A DNA stretch of 64,000 bases from Acanthopleura granulata. Taxonomy: Eukaryota; Mollusca; Polyplacophora; Chitonida; Chitonidae. This document shows positions 40,165 to 54,713 of the stretch, piece after piece. Under the pieces are notes generated by a model. It worked only from the letters and a program-made list of their open reading frames with translations, was not told the origin of the DNA and made no database searches. A program made the translations under genes and the position numbers. The DNA is taken from assembly GCA_016165875.1 (NCBI GenBank), contig JABBOT010000002.1, positions 18,058,120-18,122,119 of the forward strand. Reading direction: 5' to 3'. The first letter of the stretch is position 1. Each line of letters starts with the position of its first letter.

Positions 40165-42548
40165 CTGAAAGCAAGAATAATTCATTGATATAATTGGTGT
40201 TTTAGGAAATTTTCATTTACAAACCCACTCTGAAATGAAACGCATAGATTTCGCATGACGGCGAGACGAGCTGTCGAGATGAATGTCTCCTGAGACCTGG
40301 TTTCATGACTGACTGAAATCTTGTTTATTTTAGAATTATTGACATTCGGACTTCATTATTGTGTAACCTCACTGACAATGAAAATGAGTTAATAACTTAA
40401 TTAATTACCTTACTTTAAAGTAATAAAGATCTGTCGATAGTTAAGATGAAAATTAACCGATACGTTTCCCTATTTTGCACCCTCTATGACATTTGTACGG
40501 CTGTCAGAAACTGGAGCTAACCCTCACTCCTTGCATGCATGAAACCGGATTGACTTGAAACTGAAGCCAAAGCAGCGAGATCTGGATTCGACCAAGAAAC
40601 ACCAGTGGTCAGAGGCTTTTAATTTAGCCATCTGATCAAACACTTTTCCCAGAAAACAGAATTTAACACAAAAACGAAAGAAACATCAGCAGGAAAACTA
40701 TTCAAATATGCAAAACTGTAAGCAGTATCTTTACTTTTTGTTTTTTTTTTTACATATATTTCGGATGGAATTAAATTTGGTCATATTCTTGGATTGAAGA
40801 ATCGGCTTTATTGATCGTACTCATAATGTATGCCAATGTCTCCATCCTAGCTTTATTCTGTCCCTAACAGAGAGAGTCATCAGATTCACTTTTTGAAGGG
40901 AGCCGAACAGAAGAAATTGTCCCTAAATGCACACGAATTAAAGGGGAAGAATCCGACAGTTTAAAGTAAACATGAATATAAAGATTGGTGAAAGCTATAT
41001 CTAAGATTCGGTTGCCGGAAGTTTGCGGGGTCCCCAGCGCAGCGTACACGGATTTGTTGTAGAAATATTTCATAAATACATGTACAATATGTGCCCGAGA
41101 TTTTTATTTTTTCTTTGCGTGATGCATGTTTGCTCTTTGGTTGTTTTTTTTTATTTGAGTGTGGCTTGGTGAGGCGTTAATAGCTCAAAGAAATGTCCAC
41201 CCTCATTGACTTCTGTTTCTCACCATTCACTAGTTAGGCATTGAATTCTTCAGATACATTACATTCTCTTTTCTTCTAGAGGGCGTTGTCCAAATTGGAT
41301 AGCGTTTCCAGGAGGTATACATTCAAGGTAGCATATACGTTGATTTGATATGTGATTTTGTTGGGCACTGAAGCGAATCCTCAGAGAGAAGACGTGTGGA
41401 GTGACCGATCTTTACGTTGCAAGCATACCGTGCTTTAACTATCAAATTCCATCCACTTTAGCAGAACCACAGGATTTGCTTCTCAAACGCCTAGTTGACG
41501 CATAGTGCATAAACCCTCGACATGTGAATAAAATCAAATTGAACAGAGCATGATAAGATTTCACTGACTTGCAAGTGCCAAACAGCAATTATTGTGCCCC
41601 ATATTAAACATCACAATACATATAAAACAGGAAGGTAAGCTTATTTAAGCCTTTTTGTCGCAAAAACACATTTTTTTCTTGTTTATATTAAATCATTACC
41701 GAGTTTCATGAGCATACATTCATTTTAATTGACTGGTTGATTGATTGATTCAGTGATCAAATATCACTCTTTAAATGGGTGTAGGGCAATGATATTAGAA
41801 AATGTCAAAAATATCCCTAAATCTGTCTTCACAGGACAGCTTTGGAAAATATAGTCTGAAGGATATTGGAACCCTTTTCAGCAAAACTATGCACTTTGCC
41901 CTGTGTAGTCCGAAAAATTGATGAAATATAATGATATGTATATATGTTATGAAGCTAATGGACTTCTGATTTCAAGAATATTCTTCGAAATTTACTTAAC
42001 TGTCGTATTAATGAAAATAAACGGAAATTAAAAAAACATGCTGTTTTTCAAAGCGCTATTTTTTTCGCCAATTTTCAAATTTTGTGTACAAGTGAGTATT
42101 CTCACCGATGTTTAATATTCATCTCAGATTGCTCTGAGCGGTGATTTAAAGTTAAGAGTTTTAGAAAGTCTGATATTCTTTTACTAATATTTTTAAGACT
42201 AGAAAATTATCAAAGCTTTTTTAGACCGTTTTATTAAGGCCTAAATAGCTAGATGTGTGCCAGATTTCAGAGCTTCATGGTGAAAAATAAGCGAGGAATA
42301 TAAGTAATGTAGAATGTGTTTATAAACCATCCCTCCAAGCAGTGGTGAACAGGTTGCAAAACAGACAATTGCAAACAGGGGCAATACATATTTACAAGAA
42401 ACATGTTTATTTACAACAGGTAATACCCACCTGGTGAGGTAAACTCCCTAACACAACTGACTTAGTTCACAATAAGTTATAATTTTTGTTTAATTTAAGG
42501 TACCGGTATTTACAATTCTAATTTGGGTTGCATCTCTGCGTGAGGCGA

Positions 42549-42583
42549 AAAAAAAAAAACGAAAAAAAAAAAACAAAAAAAAA
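42549..42583. repeat. A-rich simple repeat
   Basis: Three A runs separated by CG and C. Confidence 0.95.
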
Positions 42584-43024
42584 CCTAGAAGGAAATTTGA
42601 AATGAAAATGGTCTCCAAATTTCAAAGATGTAAAAATGACTTAAAGTATTTATCTTGCCTTTTATTGTAGGAGCACTCTGTTTTTTTCAACTTTTTGAGT
42701 ACGTTAAGCAGAACGTATTCCATTTCAACATTTGAACTCGATATCGAATGCACTTGCGCTTTCCGTGAAGATGATTTTTAGTCCCTAGCTTTAAAAGTTC
42801 CAAACCTCAGCAGCAAAGTTTTCCCTCAGCGATGTCGACTTTTTGTAAGCAAATTATTAAGGAAGTTATTATTATACAGTTTATCTTCTGAGCCATTGTT
42901 TCAGGTTTTAGATAAAGTGCGAAGCTTTATTCTTACCATTTCTTTATTAGATTATCTTACTCCAAACCATAAGGAATCACAACTGATCACGTTCTAGTCG
43001 ATGCCATGGTATAAAAACGATTGA

Positions 43025-43400
43025 CAAGGGTAAATGCCATACTAACTGGTATAGTATTCCAGGCAAATCGTAGCGACACACGCTACAAGGCTATCGTATT
43101 CAAAACATATTCACAGTGGATCAGTTTCTACAGGACTGCATGGCGTTCACAAATGCCGGTGTTAAGAATATATCACGTTCCATTAGGCTGTGATATTTTC
43201 AAACACAGGTATTCACTGTCGATCACACTTTTGTTAGGCTATCGTATTCACAAACACACAGATTCAGAGTCGAGCGCTTTCTGTAATAGGCTCAGGTGTT
43301 AACAGTGATTCACAGACGGCCAGCCTCTGTTTAGACAATGGTATATTTACAAATGAAAAGAATGGCGGTCAGATTACTTTTATTAGGTTGTGACACTCCC
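43025..43400. repeat. Degenerate ~55-bp tandem repeat
   Basis: GGCTATCGTATTCAAAACAT, ATTCACAGTGGATCAGTTTC at 43088 recurs as GGCTGTGATATTTTCAAACA, GGTATTCACTGTCGATCACA (43189) and GGCTATCGTATTCACAAACA, CAGATTCAGAGTCGAGCGC (43236). Weaker copies flank these. Confidence 0.75.
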
Positions 43401-46400
43401 AATTAAACGGAGATTCGCCGTTGGATAAACAATGCCAAATTTGTCAATGTCGGAAAAAAGTAATGAAGAGATATTTGTTGGTTAACAATCTTTCGAAAAT
43501 GTACCAGTTTTTAACATGTTGGACTACCTCTTCCTCCCATCGCCTCCAAAGTAAAAATAAAAATATTCACACTTTCAAAAGAGGTGATGGTATACTGTTG
43601 AAACAACGTGCATGAACAACAACGTAAAGTTTTACTTATACTCTGCTCCATTGTATAGTATCCTCTCTCCTGATCAGAGAGTTTTCAGATTTCCCTGACC
43701 AAGTTGTTTGTAGAGTTCTGCGGACAGACAGCGGTCCACGGCCTGAGTCGGCCCGTTTGAGCTGTCTTACTTTTGTTGACGACCAGTAGCCTTGCATCAT
43801 TATGACGTATATAGCCTAACTCTGTAGTCACTTGAAGAGAAGTCCGTTAAGTTCTTGTCAAAGGACGGTGGTTTATCCTGGTCAATCAGGTTTCCTCCGG
43901 TCATATATCCCACTGTCATCGCGTAATCGAAAATTACTCATTATAGGGTTAATCTTATTTTTTAAAGAAAAAAACCATACTGAATGGTATACATGTAACA
44001 TGCGTTAAGGGTACTGGGATAATTTCTCACACTGAAAGGGGTGATAACATTACGTCCTGATTTGCAGATATACATACATCTGATTATTTATAAATGGGAT
44101 ATTATCCACAATATTAACATGGGTATAAACTCGACATGACAAATGATAACAATTGTCGGGATAAAACAGAAAAAATTGATGATGAAGAATTTAAGTACAC
44201 ACAGTTCATAGCCACATGTTAATCGAGTCTAAAACATGTTCCAAACAGCCCTTTCATATATCAGAACATAGTTTAGGTAGGTTATTGTACAGTGTTTACA
44301 TAGAGATATGCAACGTTCTGCGGGCATTGCTTACACGAACTATGGGACCTTCCCACTCTAAACGTCCACAACTGAACAACCTTGATCTGTGCGTCTGACT
44401 ACCCTAACGCTTGAAGACACTTATACCACACTGAGGTGTACGTCCACACATGTGCAGCATTGTATTTGCACGTTTATCCAATCCTAAATGTATGGTTACA
44501 TGAAGAAAGTACTGCAACCCTTCTGTTTCCGCATATCCTGAAACTCAGGCAGTTATTGGCTCTATTTTAGGGCCAGAGGAAAGTTGATGTGACTAATTAT
44601 TTTCTGTTGAGCATAGAGAAACTAACAGTGTGATGTTTTCTGGTAGTCTCAGTGAGTAGCTAAGCAAAACGTAATTTTGGTCAACATCAGTGTAATTCTA
44701 AGAGTAGGTGTTTTATCACCACAGCCCCCTATTTAACGTATTTCTCCCAATCAGTGAGACTTCCCGTTCAGTGTCCTATAATGTCAAAAATCTACAATTT
44801 TTATTCATTTTATTTGCCCAATATCCCAGCTAATTTTTACTTGTACCTTGTGCTCACAGTGCCGAAGGAGGAAGTCAGAACCGACGACACCAGACAAGAG
44901 GCCGCACCTATAGTGACGATGTATTCACACCCGACCTGCAAATACTTGGCTTATCCACGGCTTCAGCTTGACGCTCCTCCAGGCTGATATACCGTGCTTA
45001 CCACGGACACAAAGGCACTTCATTGTCTCCATGGACTCCATTTAAAATATTTTCAACGTTACACAAAGTTCCTTCAGTGCGGTACTCATTTCTATCACAT
45101 GCAGTACCGTATAATTAGCCATGAATACGCCTGTGTTGTTGGGAAATACGGACGGACTGTTCAGAATCTCTGCGACTCTGCTTTATAACTGTGTCTAATT
45201 CCGCTTAAACCGGGGCTAGGGGCCGTATTTTCATCGTTTTGAGTGTGATCGCCACGTTGGATATATGAACAGTTGGAATCAAAGTGCAACTGAGATACAT
45301 AATTGATTATCGACACCACATATACTAAAATGGTACATGAGTTGGATACTGAATTTATTCATCCGCCTTGAACATTCATAGCGTCTTATCGTCATCATTG
45401 AAAACTGTTGACGGCTTCTCATTCCATGAATACGTCCGAATTTTACATTTATATATTTTCTTAGTTCTTTGGGGTGTGCATTATTTGTCGTTTTTGGAAA
45501 CTGGTCTTGCGATTATTGACCTAGAACGCCCATTTCGGTTGATGGTTAGTATTCAAATGTCGGATTCGACGCCTAAATTGTGATTTTGCGAATGTGGTAT
45601 AGCAGATCTGGTTCGAAACGAAAAAAGAGAGAACCATCCTAAACTTAAGTAAAACTTAGGGCTTAAAAACACGTTTAATTTCATTCTCCTAAAAACACAT
45701 TTAATTGGATTCTCCTACAACGCAAATGGAATATTCAGTTCTGACCATAATGACTTACTATCTGACGCCAGACCCAACGCCATGATCTGTTCGATAGTCA
45801 TGTATTGGGAATGAGTCCAGGGCTGGAAAAGTACAAATTATCAAAAATGTATACTCACTCGTTCAGACTCGATATTTCAGACACCACAGTTCATTGTCCG
45901 CCTTAAGTCAAATGTTCAACTTCCATGAAATTCACAGACAAGCGTTTCAATTTAGAAATGTTCAGTTAGTTGTATACCGAATAACACCTGAACGTTAGAT
46001 GGCACATGTACACTGGACTGTATATACGACTGGTGCCTTTGACATTTAAACCGGCGACCGTGCCATCTTCACTGCACCAAAGCTTTAACTATACACTGTT
46101 AAAAACTATACACTGTTGTAAAGTTAACCGTTGAAGTTTGGAAAGGCTACCGATTGGTGTTTTTCAGTGTGTAATCAGGCCGCGTACTTGGGGACACTGG
46201 TCATATCCTATTACTGAAGAACAGATCAGATTAGAGGCCTTTCTGGGCTCTTTAAAAGATATGCTATACCCTCAGACACCTGGGGCTCAAAATGGGGGCT
46301 GAAAATAAGGAAACTCCAGTAAAGCACATGGGATAGCAGTTTATACATATGCACAAGCGAAATACATATAAGTTCTCCCAGCCCTGCAATAAATCATACA

Positions 46401-47255
46401 CCAAAATTCACAGATCTAGAGATAACTACACATGTAATAGTTCGTCAAGAATGCGCAATTGGGTGTTCAGGCCGAAGACAAAGTAATTTTAATGTTTGTT
46501 TGGAGCACATAACTGTATGTTTGAATCGTTATTCTAATTCAAAGATTTCCGCTAACACCAATGACAGGACAGATGATTAGGAAAAATATACATTATGCGT
46601 GATGAATAGGTCTATGTGATTCGCCAGTCTTTTTTGTCAGTCTTGTTGGTTGCAGTGTTGTTTGATAACTACGTATTATTGGCAAATTTTTTAAAATCAT
46701 GAAAGACAGTATGTTTAATCGTCAGATGTGTGTTCATATTATATCTGATAGAATAAAATGCATTTTAATGAAATCTATTGCCCGCTGTATCATCCCCATT
46801 TCATCATTAATATTTATTGTTTGCAAAGGATGAATATATTCTGAGTTATGAGGTTGGGAAGATATTTGGTACAAAATTTAAGTCGTGGACTGCGGAGAAA
46901 GGCAAGAAGGGAAATGAGGAAAGGCAGAATCACTGTTGTGGTCAAGTAATTGAATTTGTTTGAGGTGTTAGGCCAAGGGTCATTTTGTGGAGCAAAAAAC
47001 CCCCAGGGTTAAAACGAACATGAAAATGAAAACAACGACCTAATTTCTTCTGCTGGTTCCTTACTGATGAAACTTCGGAAGACTTCTTCAAATATGTCCC
47101 CAGGTGGAACTTCTTTCTGGATGGTCTTATACCAGGCTTTGGGCAGATAAGAGGTAACATACTATGAATTTCATCCCCACTATATTACCTGCCCCACAAA
47201 GTGTTTTAACGGGGGATTCTCAAGCTTCGATGGACTGATGAATCGTTAAAAATCA

Positions 47256-47462
47256 ATCCACCCATTCACCCGTTTATCCCTACATCCACTCATCCACAAA
47301 TGCCATCATTAGCCAATGTTCCACCATTGTTCTAACCAACCTCTGCTATCTGATAAGGCATCCATCCATGTCTATTACAATCTAAACATGTACTAATTGG
47401 CCTCTTTAATTGGGCTCTCCATCCACCCATCCATCCATCCATTCACCCATCCATTTGTCCAG
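47256..47462. repeat. (ATCC)n-type microsatellite
   Basis: CATCCACCCATCCATCCATC and related CCATTCACCC/CATCCACTCATCC blocks, densest at 47418-47460. Confidence 0.9.
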
Positions 47463-48569
47463 CATTTGTATTTCCTGATGGTTGACATAATATCAAGTCA
47501 CAATGTTTTCAACGGTCTCGTGTATACCCTCACGTTCCCGTTCATATGGTGCCATGTTACGTGTAACCTTGCGAACACACGCCTACATATTGGACATATT
47601 GTACATCTAGCCCAACTATACACATGCATACGGCTAGGTACTTTTTTGCACATGTTCACATTTTCAACTTTAATATTTTACACCATTGTATCGCCAGACT
47701 GTTAACAAATGGAATGCGTGAAGAGTTGAAGTACAAACGGCTGTTGTCCACTAAAAGCTGAGGAATAAAATATGGATCTAGGTTTTTTCTCAGAATCTCG
47801 ATTTATTAGCGGTGTTTGTTGTGTTATTGTTAGCGTGTCTTATTAGACGTGTGGTCTGTGTTGTCTCCACTGTGTGATCATGTCATTATTTCCTAACATG
47901 CTTAACCCAACCAGATCTCCACTATCCACCCAACTGAGACTATTATATGACTCGACAGAATAGAGGATACCTGAGCTTATTCTACCCCACCCTGTTTTAT
48001 TGTCAACAGCACGCAACGGAGATACTTAGATAAAAAACACAAACCTAGAATTATCTTTCCCCGAATTCTGTTCAAATAGACATATCACGTGACCACTAAG
48101 GTTACAGGATGTTCAGAGCGCGACTTGTGTATACAAGAAGTAGTTCAATAAGTTTGTCTCCTGTTTGTGACTCAATACTTAAACCAAAGTCCAAAAAACA
48201 TATAGTTCAAACCAGGGTTTGAATTAGGCTTTCTAAGCCGTAGACCTAAGTTCAACCCCATCTCCGGTCCTGTCGGCTAGTGTGAGACCTTCGGTATGGA
48301 GTCTAAAGTATATAGCAGTAATAAGAGTGCACATGGGGGTGGTCACCGATCTTCTACTATACCAGAGGAAATTCTTCTAATAGCCCCGAAATGCTGAAAG
48401 CAAATCCAAGACAATCTCACTGATTTTTCTCAGCAAATATTTAGGATCTTTACTTAGGATAGGACTAAAAAATTTAGAAGACAAACTCTGATACATTCAT
48501 GAATTCGGAAGCATGAATTATTTCCAAAATTGAAGAGAGCCAATCCGATCAGTTTACCGATGAACTAAT

Positions 48570-48700
48570 ATGTACAACAGGAAGTGGAGTACCAACAATG
48601 TAGCCAACCAAGAGTACCAAACATACGACCTGACAGGAGTACCAATGAAATAACCCATGAAGAGTACCAAGATATTCAACCTTTTGAGAGTAACCAACCT
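48570..48700. repeat. ~30-bp tandem repeat
   Basis: GAGTACCAACAATGTAGCCA, then GAGTACCAAACATACGACCT, GAGTACCAATGAAATAACCC and GAGTACCAAGATATTCAACC are successive units. Confidence 0.85.
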
Positions 48701-48799
48701 CACCAGAGGAGCAAACATACAACACGTCAACCACGATTAATTCAAATCAAACAAATTTGCTCGAGTTTGACTCTGCCATGCAGTAGATCAATGAAAAAA

Positions 48800-49440
48800 T
48801 AAGACATTCACTTGACCAGTAAGGCAAGCCGATTAAAAAAATTAATCGAAACGTGACAAACCCAGTCCACTAATCACTGAGTTTGACAATCATGGCAGTA
48901 CTGAATCAATAAAGAATAAAACAATAAATTAATCCGTAATGGAAGTCAATCCAACGAATCAAGTGACACACGAAATCAATGAAACAACTGAGTTGAGCAA
49001 TCCTGCAACCGTAGGAGTCTAACAACAAGGAAATAATGTAATCAATTAACCAGACAGGCAAAAGTCAATCCAACAACCCGCCAGTGACCTGCAAATCAAC
49101 GAATTCACTAAGTTGAGCAATCTTGCACCAGCAGGAGTGAATGATCATATTAATAAGACAGTCAATTAACCAGTCAGCCAAGCCAGCCCAACAATCTGTA
49201 AGTGACCGGCGAATCAACGAAATCGCTGAGTTGTGTAATCATGCGCCTGTAGGAGTCATTCAACAAAGAAATAGGACAATCGATTCACCAGTCAGGCAAG
49301 CCAATCCAACAATCTGTAAGTGACCGGCGTATCAACGAAATCAATTAACCAATCAGCCACGCCAGTCTTTCAAATCAATTTGCAGGTGATTCAATGAATC
49401 AACGAAATCACAAAGTTGAGCAACCATGCGTAAGAGTGGA
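48800..49440. repeat. ~118-bp satellite-like tandem array, about five copies
   Basis: GTTGAGCAATCCTGCAACCG (48993), GTTGAGCAATCTTGCACCAG (49112), GTTGTGTAATCATGCGCCTG (49230) and GTTGAGCAACCATGCGTAAG (49412), each with AGTCAATCCAACAAYCYG and CAGTGACCTGCAAATCAACG before it. The last interval is longer, consistent with a partial unit. Confidence 0.88.
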
Positions 49441-49959
49441 AGAGCCATAAGGCCATTATGTGATAGTTACGATTATTTGTGGGGTGCGATTTTTGGTTGT
49501 TCTACTTTCACCGGCTGAATAGATAGCCCTGTTGGTCTGCATTCTGGGTCAGATCCAGGGCGTGTTCTTATCGTGACACAATACGGGCTGTAATTACATT
49601 CTCGTGAGGTATTTTGTGGCTGATACGTTGCCCTGTGTTATGTCACGCGCACACCTCCGGGACACACGATATTGGTTAGCATTATGACAAATGTACTAGA
49701 AAGAAAGGTCAGCCGATTAAGACTGCATATCAATGAATGTCTTCAATGCTTGAAAAGTTTACTTTTTATGTATTTTAGTGAAAATTCCTGTTAGATATTG
49801 CCGTGAGTAAAGTGGTAAAGCTGTGTTTTTTTCATGGTCACGGATGATTAAGGTCATGGATTGTTCCTTCTACACGGATGGATAATCATACCCTTAACCA
49901 CTTAGTGCGTGTGTTCGAATTAAGCTCTCGCTGTTTGTGCTACTCCCATAAATCAGAAG

Positions 49960-50100
49960 GTTTACCAGGTACCTTTCGAGGGTCGGTAGATTATAACCCG
50001 GGTTCTCCAGTTCCCTTCACCCAAGAGCTTGACCACTGTCTTATAAGTCAGAAACTCTTGAAGACTGCGCTACACACCAGTCAAGCAAATAACCTTGACC
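49960..50100 (+). mobile_element. SINE-like remnant
   Basis: TTTACCAGGTACCTTTCGAG, GGTCGGTAGATTATAACCCG, GGTTCTCCAGTTCCCTTCAC and AGCTTGACCACTGTCTTATA, ending ACACCAGTCAAGCAAATAAC, resemble a second SINE body with the same type of 3' end. Confidence 0.5.
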
Positions 50101-52741
50101 GTAAATTGGCGGTGTCAAGTGAGCACGCTTTGAACCACTCCAGCAGTGGTATCCGCTTGGCATTATAACTGAAATTCTGAGGAGCACTCGGTACACTACA
50201 AACCAGGGCCAGACGTAAAAAAAATATCAGTAAAGTCATTTTCATCAGGAAATATAGTTGAAAACCCACTGCCACGCACTACAAGTCAGAACCGAAATAT
50301 AATTGTATTTAAGGCAGTGAAAGCAAGCCATGTCTGGGAACTTTACATTGTCTACTTTAAATGTTATAGCATCCTTGTTAGAGCTGCGAAAATGAACCCG
50401 TTTTCGACTCAGTTATAAAATTCAAAATCAGCACAGGAATTAGTAGAGCAGTAGGTGATGAAAATAAAAACTGTATCAAACAGTCCTAACTTTTAGCTAC
50501 CGTCTAAGTCTGCAGCTATAGTTGTAGAGGATGGGTTGGGGGCTGGAAAGATGAGCAGAGTTCTTTCTACCAGCTGGTAACAAAACACTCTTAAGTGTAC
50601 ACGGGTTCATGGGCACTCGTTTACATTATAGGGTTCGTTGAAAGGTGGAACGGGGGAGGAGGTGGCGGGAAAATTAGGCTATATTCTGAAACTATGTGCT
50701 TGTCGAGATTATCAGATGGAAAGAAGGACCGATAAGTGTCTGCCTTTGTCAATTAATGTAATTGCTCACATTTACTGCAAAAATAGTAAAATAGTAAAGA
50801 TATACTGCGTGGACTAGTTTAGAATAATTAATACTTATGAATAATTACGTTGTGTCTTTCTTCACAAATTAAACCTGTGTAAATTCCTGCTTAATTTTCA
50901 ATTTTATCCATGAACTTTTTTGAGAGTTCTAATCAGACATGGTAAAATTTGTGCCTCTACTGGATATTGACATTGGATTAAACTCGCAAATATGTTATGA
51001 TATATTTGATATTAGTCCACGCTTGTAGCCCAATCACTGTCATAGGATATACGCTTCACCATGTTCACAACAAACTGAACTCGGAAATTTCATGTTTTAT
51101 TTATAAATCCCACGCACTTTATATTTTTCGAGCAACACTAAATTAGACGCAGAAAATTGGTAAGAGCATGTAGTGGGACAAAGACTACAATAATGACATA
51201 AAATCACAACATGGTTCTTAAGTATGTCTTTTAAACTGTCTATTGTGAAGTTGTGTAGCTGATAATATTTTGTTTTCAGTATAAAACATTTGATTCACGC
51301 TGACACGTTTATGCTATTTTTCTTTATCTTCCCCTATTTAATGTATAGGCTTAAAAGTGAAAACAACGCTCAGAAAATATTCAAATTTAAATTAAATTAC
51401 ACAAATATGGAATACATTGCAAGAACAAATAAACACTGTGCACGGTAAAAAATAATAACAAGTTGCAAAGAAATGGTTACAAACCCCGCGACTTGGTCTT
51501 TCTTTGGAGAAAAGTTACACACACTGTTCTGTTAGTGCTGCATGATTAAATATGTATTTTCATTTTCAAATGCATAATATTATACCCGTTGGAATCAAAG
51601 ATAAAACAATTCTATAGACGAAACGTGTAAACATATAAGAATAGAAATAGTATTGTACTCCTTTTACTTTTATGGTGTTGTTTAATCGAGATTTCCTAGT
51701 TCAAAATAAGCAAAATAGCGCACATGAGGATCTCGACACGCTGGCATATTATCAGTAGTACTGTGCGAATACACCTGTTCACCTAATAATTTCATAAGGA
51801 TTTCAGTTTACAGAATCTAATAATAGAGTGATCAAGTATGGAAGAAAGAAACGGATATGGCCCGTTAGATTCGTTTCCATTCTCCATCCAAAAAAATTAA
51901 GGCTAAATTTTTTGTTGTCTTTTGTTTTAAGAGCTACTTTATGCAGAATAGCTCTACGAAGAAGCGGTTGGTCTTTTACATGTATTCTTCAGAAATTTGT
52001 GCAATGATTATCTGTTATGCGCTGGAGAATATGGGTCTTGGAGAGTTTGTGGTACATGTGATTTCATCGTTAAATGGCTATGCAATTTACAGCCAGAGCA
52101 TCGCTTCAGTATTCATATAACCTTAGTCTTGAACTTGCAAAACCAGGAAGATATTTATTAGCTACAAGACAAACTTGGTATGTTGAAATTGTTCTAATAA
52201 CAAACAAAGAGAAGATCCTGAACATCAAGCCGAGCGAAGAGGGACCTACATTAGGTAAGTAAATTTCACAGATCTCTCGGGCTAAACAGTCCGGTACGCA
52301 AAATAACATTGCTGCATTTAACTTCCTCAATGACTGTTGACAATCTTTAAGAACTAGTAGTCCATATGGTAAGACAGTCGGCGAACAGTCGCATGATTTG
52401 AAAACTCTTTGCATCTGTTCTTTTTTCATTTTGATTCCTTCATATCACAGAAATCATAGATAAAATAACATATAGATACAATCAGGTTTCCTATAGATGT
52501 CGCGTATCCTACCATCCACGTCCCCCCTCACAATGGTGACTTCATGTAACATTATTGGTATATATAGGCCTACGAGGTTTACGTGCACTGTCAAATGTCA
52601 GACACCTTACTCATCATTTAGGTCATAAACATTACAATTATTAGCTTTTTACTTTTTTCACATAACAAACAAAATTTGTACATGCATTTTGGATTTTCAG
52701 GCTGTTGAGTCTGGTCGTTCAATATTCCAGAAAAATGTACT

Positions 52742-52906
52742 CTTTGACTGCCCATTACTCGTGTATCCTGTTTTGATGTAGGTGTATATTGACATAGATA
52801 CAAGTCTAATGAGTTAAATTAAAGAAAACAACATTAAATATCTGAAAATTAAATGGCATAAAAGAAACACTGAAGCAAAAACAAAAAATTTAATGGGCAG
52901 TCAAAG
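52742..52906. mobile_element. Inverted repeats of 16 bp around ~130 bp, MITE-like
   Basis: CTTTGACTGCCCATTA at 52742-52757 has an exact complement at 52891-52906. Target-site duplications were not evident. Confidence 0.5.
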
Positions 52907-53729
52907 GGTGAGGACGTTTTTTGGGACACCCCGTATAGATGGAAAAATAACAAATCAACAAATGATCGTGAGTGTCGTAGACATAACGCTGACACAAATC
53001 AAATTTGTCACCAATATATATGTATGGTTTCACTCGCATGTCATGTGCAATAAATTGTAATTTGACACAGCAATATTACATTAAGAAAACACATATTAAA
53101 GAGTAGCTTTTGCAAAACGAAGACATACTGTGTGCGCGTTCCTGCTTTACCTATTTCCTGTATATCTCCTCGAGTTGATCTTTCGACTTAAATATCTTAG
53201 CAGACTGCAAATACACATATATAAGCTTAAAGTCCTTTAATTTTATCTGGTTTCTGTTTTGCAGGTGTACGTCTAGAAATATGTCCCGAATGTTTGGGGT
53301 AAACCATAATCATTCATTCATTCATTCAAGTTTACCTTACCATAAATTCGTTGTCGGCAGGTTTCTCAGTGGCAAGGTTAAAGTGCTATGGATATCATTT
53401 TTCTGGTCGGCATGGACATAAAGCGCAGGTGTTGTTCCTTGAACATACAAACCCTGTCAGATATCAGCCACCCAAGTTAAAGACATAAACAACACATTCC
53501 TCTTGTTATATTAGAAAACTAGAACTCTCATTATTTTCATCTAGAGTAAGCCGGTGATAATAGCTTCTTATGAAAGCTAATGTTTTATATGCTCATAAAA
53601 CCAATTTTAAAGCCGTTTACTCATGTTTGTTTTAAATCTTATTCTCAAATGTCTTAATGATACTTACCAGCATGAAGCAAAGGGAAGCAAATCCTGTAGC
53701 CGATAAAATTGCTGTACCCCATATATTTA

Positions 53730-53945
53730 TTTGTTTATGTAATACTTGTTTTACGCCGTACTCCAGAATATTTCACTTCTAAGCCGGGGGGGGGGGGACC
53801 CATGAACATTCGCAGGTTGCGGGCAGACTTTCCCACGTAAGGGCGGAGAGGAAACCAGCAGGAGCTGAACTTGAGCCCAGAACGATCGCATTGGTGGGTG
53901 GCTTCTGGGTCATTACGCTACGCTAGCGCGCTAACCAACAGTACC
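53730..53945 (-). mobile_element. tRNA-derived SINE, nearly full length
   Basis: Plus strand: TTTATTTGTTTATGTAATAC, TTTTACGCCGTACTCCAGAA, TTCGCAGGTTGCGGGCAGAC, TTTCCCACGTAAGGGCGGAG, GAGCTGAACTTGAGCCC, GGCTTCTGGGTCATTACGCT, GCGCGCTAACCAAC. This is the complement of a copy including the complete 5' head. A 12-G run (53786-53797) interrupts it. Confidence 0.88.
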
Positions 53946-54593
53946 CTATATAATGTAATGCCCTGTGTCTTATTACATATAATAGAAAAAAAGGTAAAAA
54001 ATAAATGTCAAAGATACAGGCATTTCTCTTTATAAATAGGAGAAGAATATTTCTCTTATAAATGCAAGGGTGTGTGTAGTTACGCCACAACCCGCGGCAG
54101 GTTTAGCAATGTTTGAATACAATGATTAGTTGCAGTGTCACAAGGCTTTCTACATTATTTTGGTCCTATCAGGGCGTTGATGTCACCATATATAAAACGC
54201 CAAATTATACTTTCTCTGCTATATTTCTGTATTCAGTGGATTGCACAAATAAATTGATTTATTACGTCAACTTTCCATGCTTGTATTACAATAATATGTT
54301 TCTGAACTTCAATAAATAGTGCTATCTACTTCATTTTGACGCCAAAGGGTTTCACGCTATGCTGAAAAGTGTTTCCATAGAGTTGAATTTAAGCACGCTT
54401 ACGTGTGTTGGATGGTTGAATGCATTCAGCACCTGTACTCTACATTAGAGCAATAAAATATGATAATATATACGAGTATTGACTGAGGTGTAACAAATAA
54501 ATATTTCAATCACATTTAAAACTTATAATTTGTTATCTCCAAGTCTAAGCCACCCTCAAAATATCTTCTGCTAAATTTGTTAATAGAGGGAAT

Positions 54594-54713
54594 GCTGAAT
54601 GGCCTTTGAGTTGGTCTGACGGATTAATGCGTTCCTGGTGACGAATTTATACATTCCTGATAACGTAATGAGGGAGAAATTAATCCGTTAGATCAACGGA
54701 AAGGCAATTCTTC
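54594..54713. mobile_element. ~120-bp element with ~35-bp imperfect inverted repeats
   Basis: GCTGAATGGCCTTTGAGTTG, GTCTGACGGATTAAT at 54594-54628 pairs with ATTAATCCGTTAGATCAACG, GAAAGGCAATTCTTCAAC at 54679-54713 with a few mismatches. It has the form of a hairpin or short non-autonomous DNA element. Confidence 0.6.

Noticed and set aside
44754..44987. Plus-strand frame with an acceptor-like TGCTCACAG before a charged stretch
   Set aside because: No domain, no donor consistent with continuation, and no neighbouring exons on that strand.
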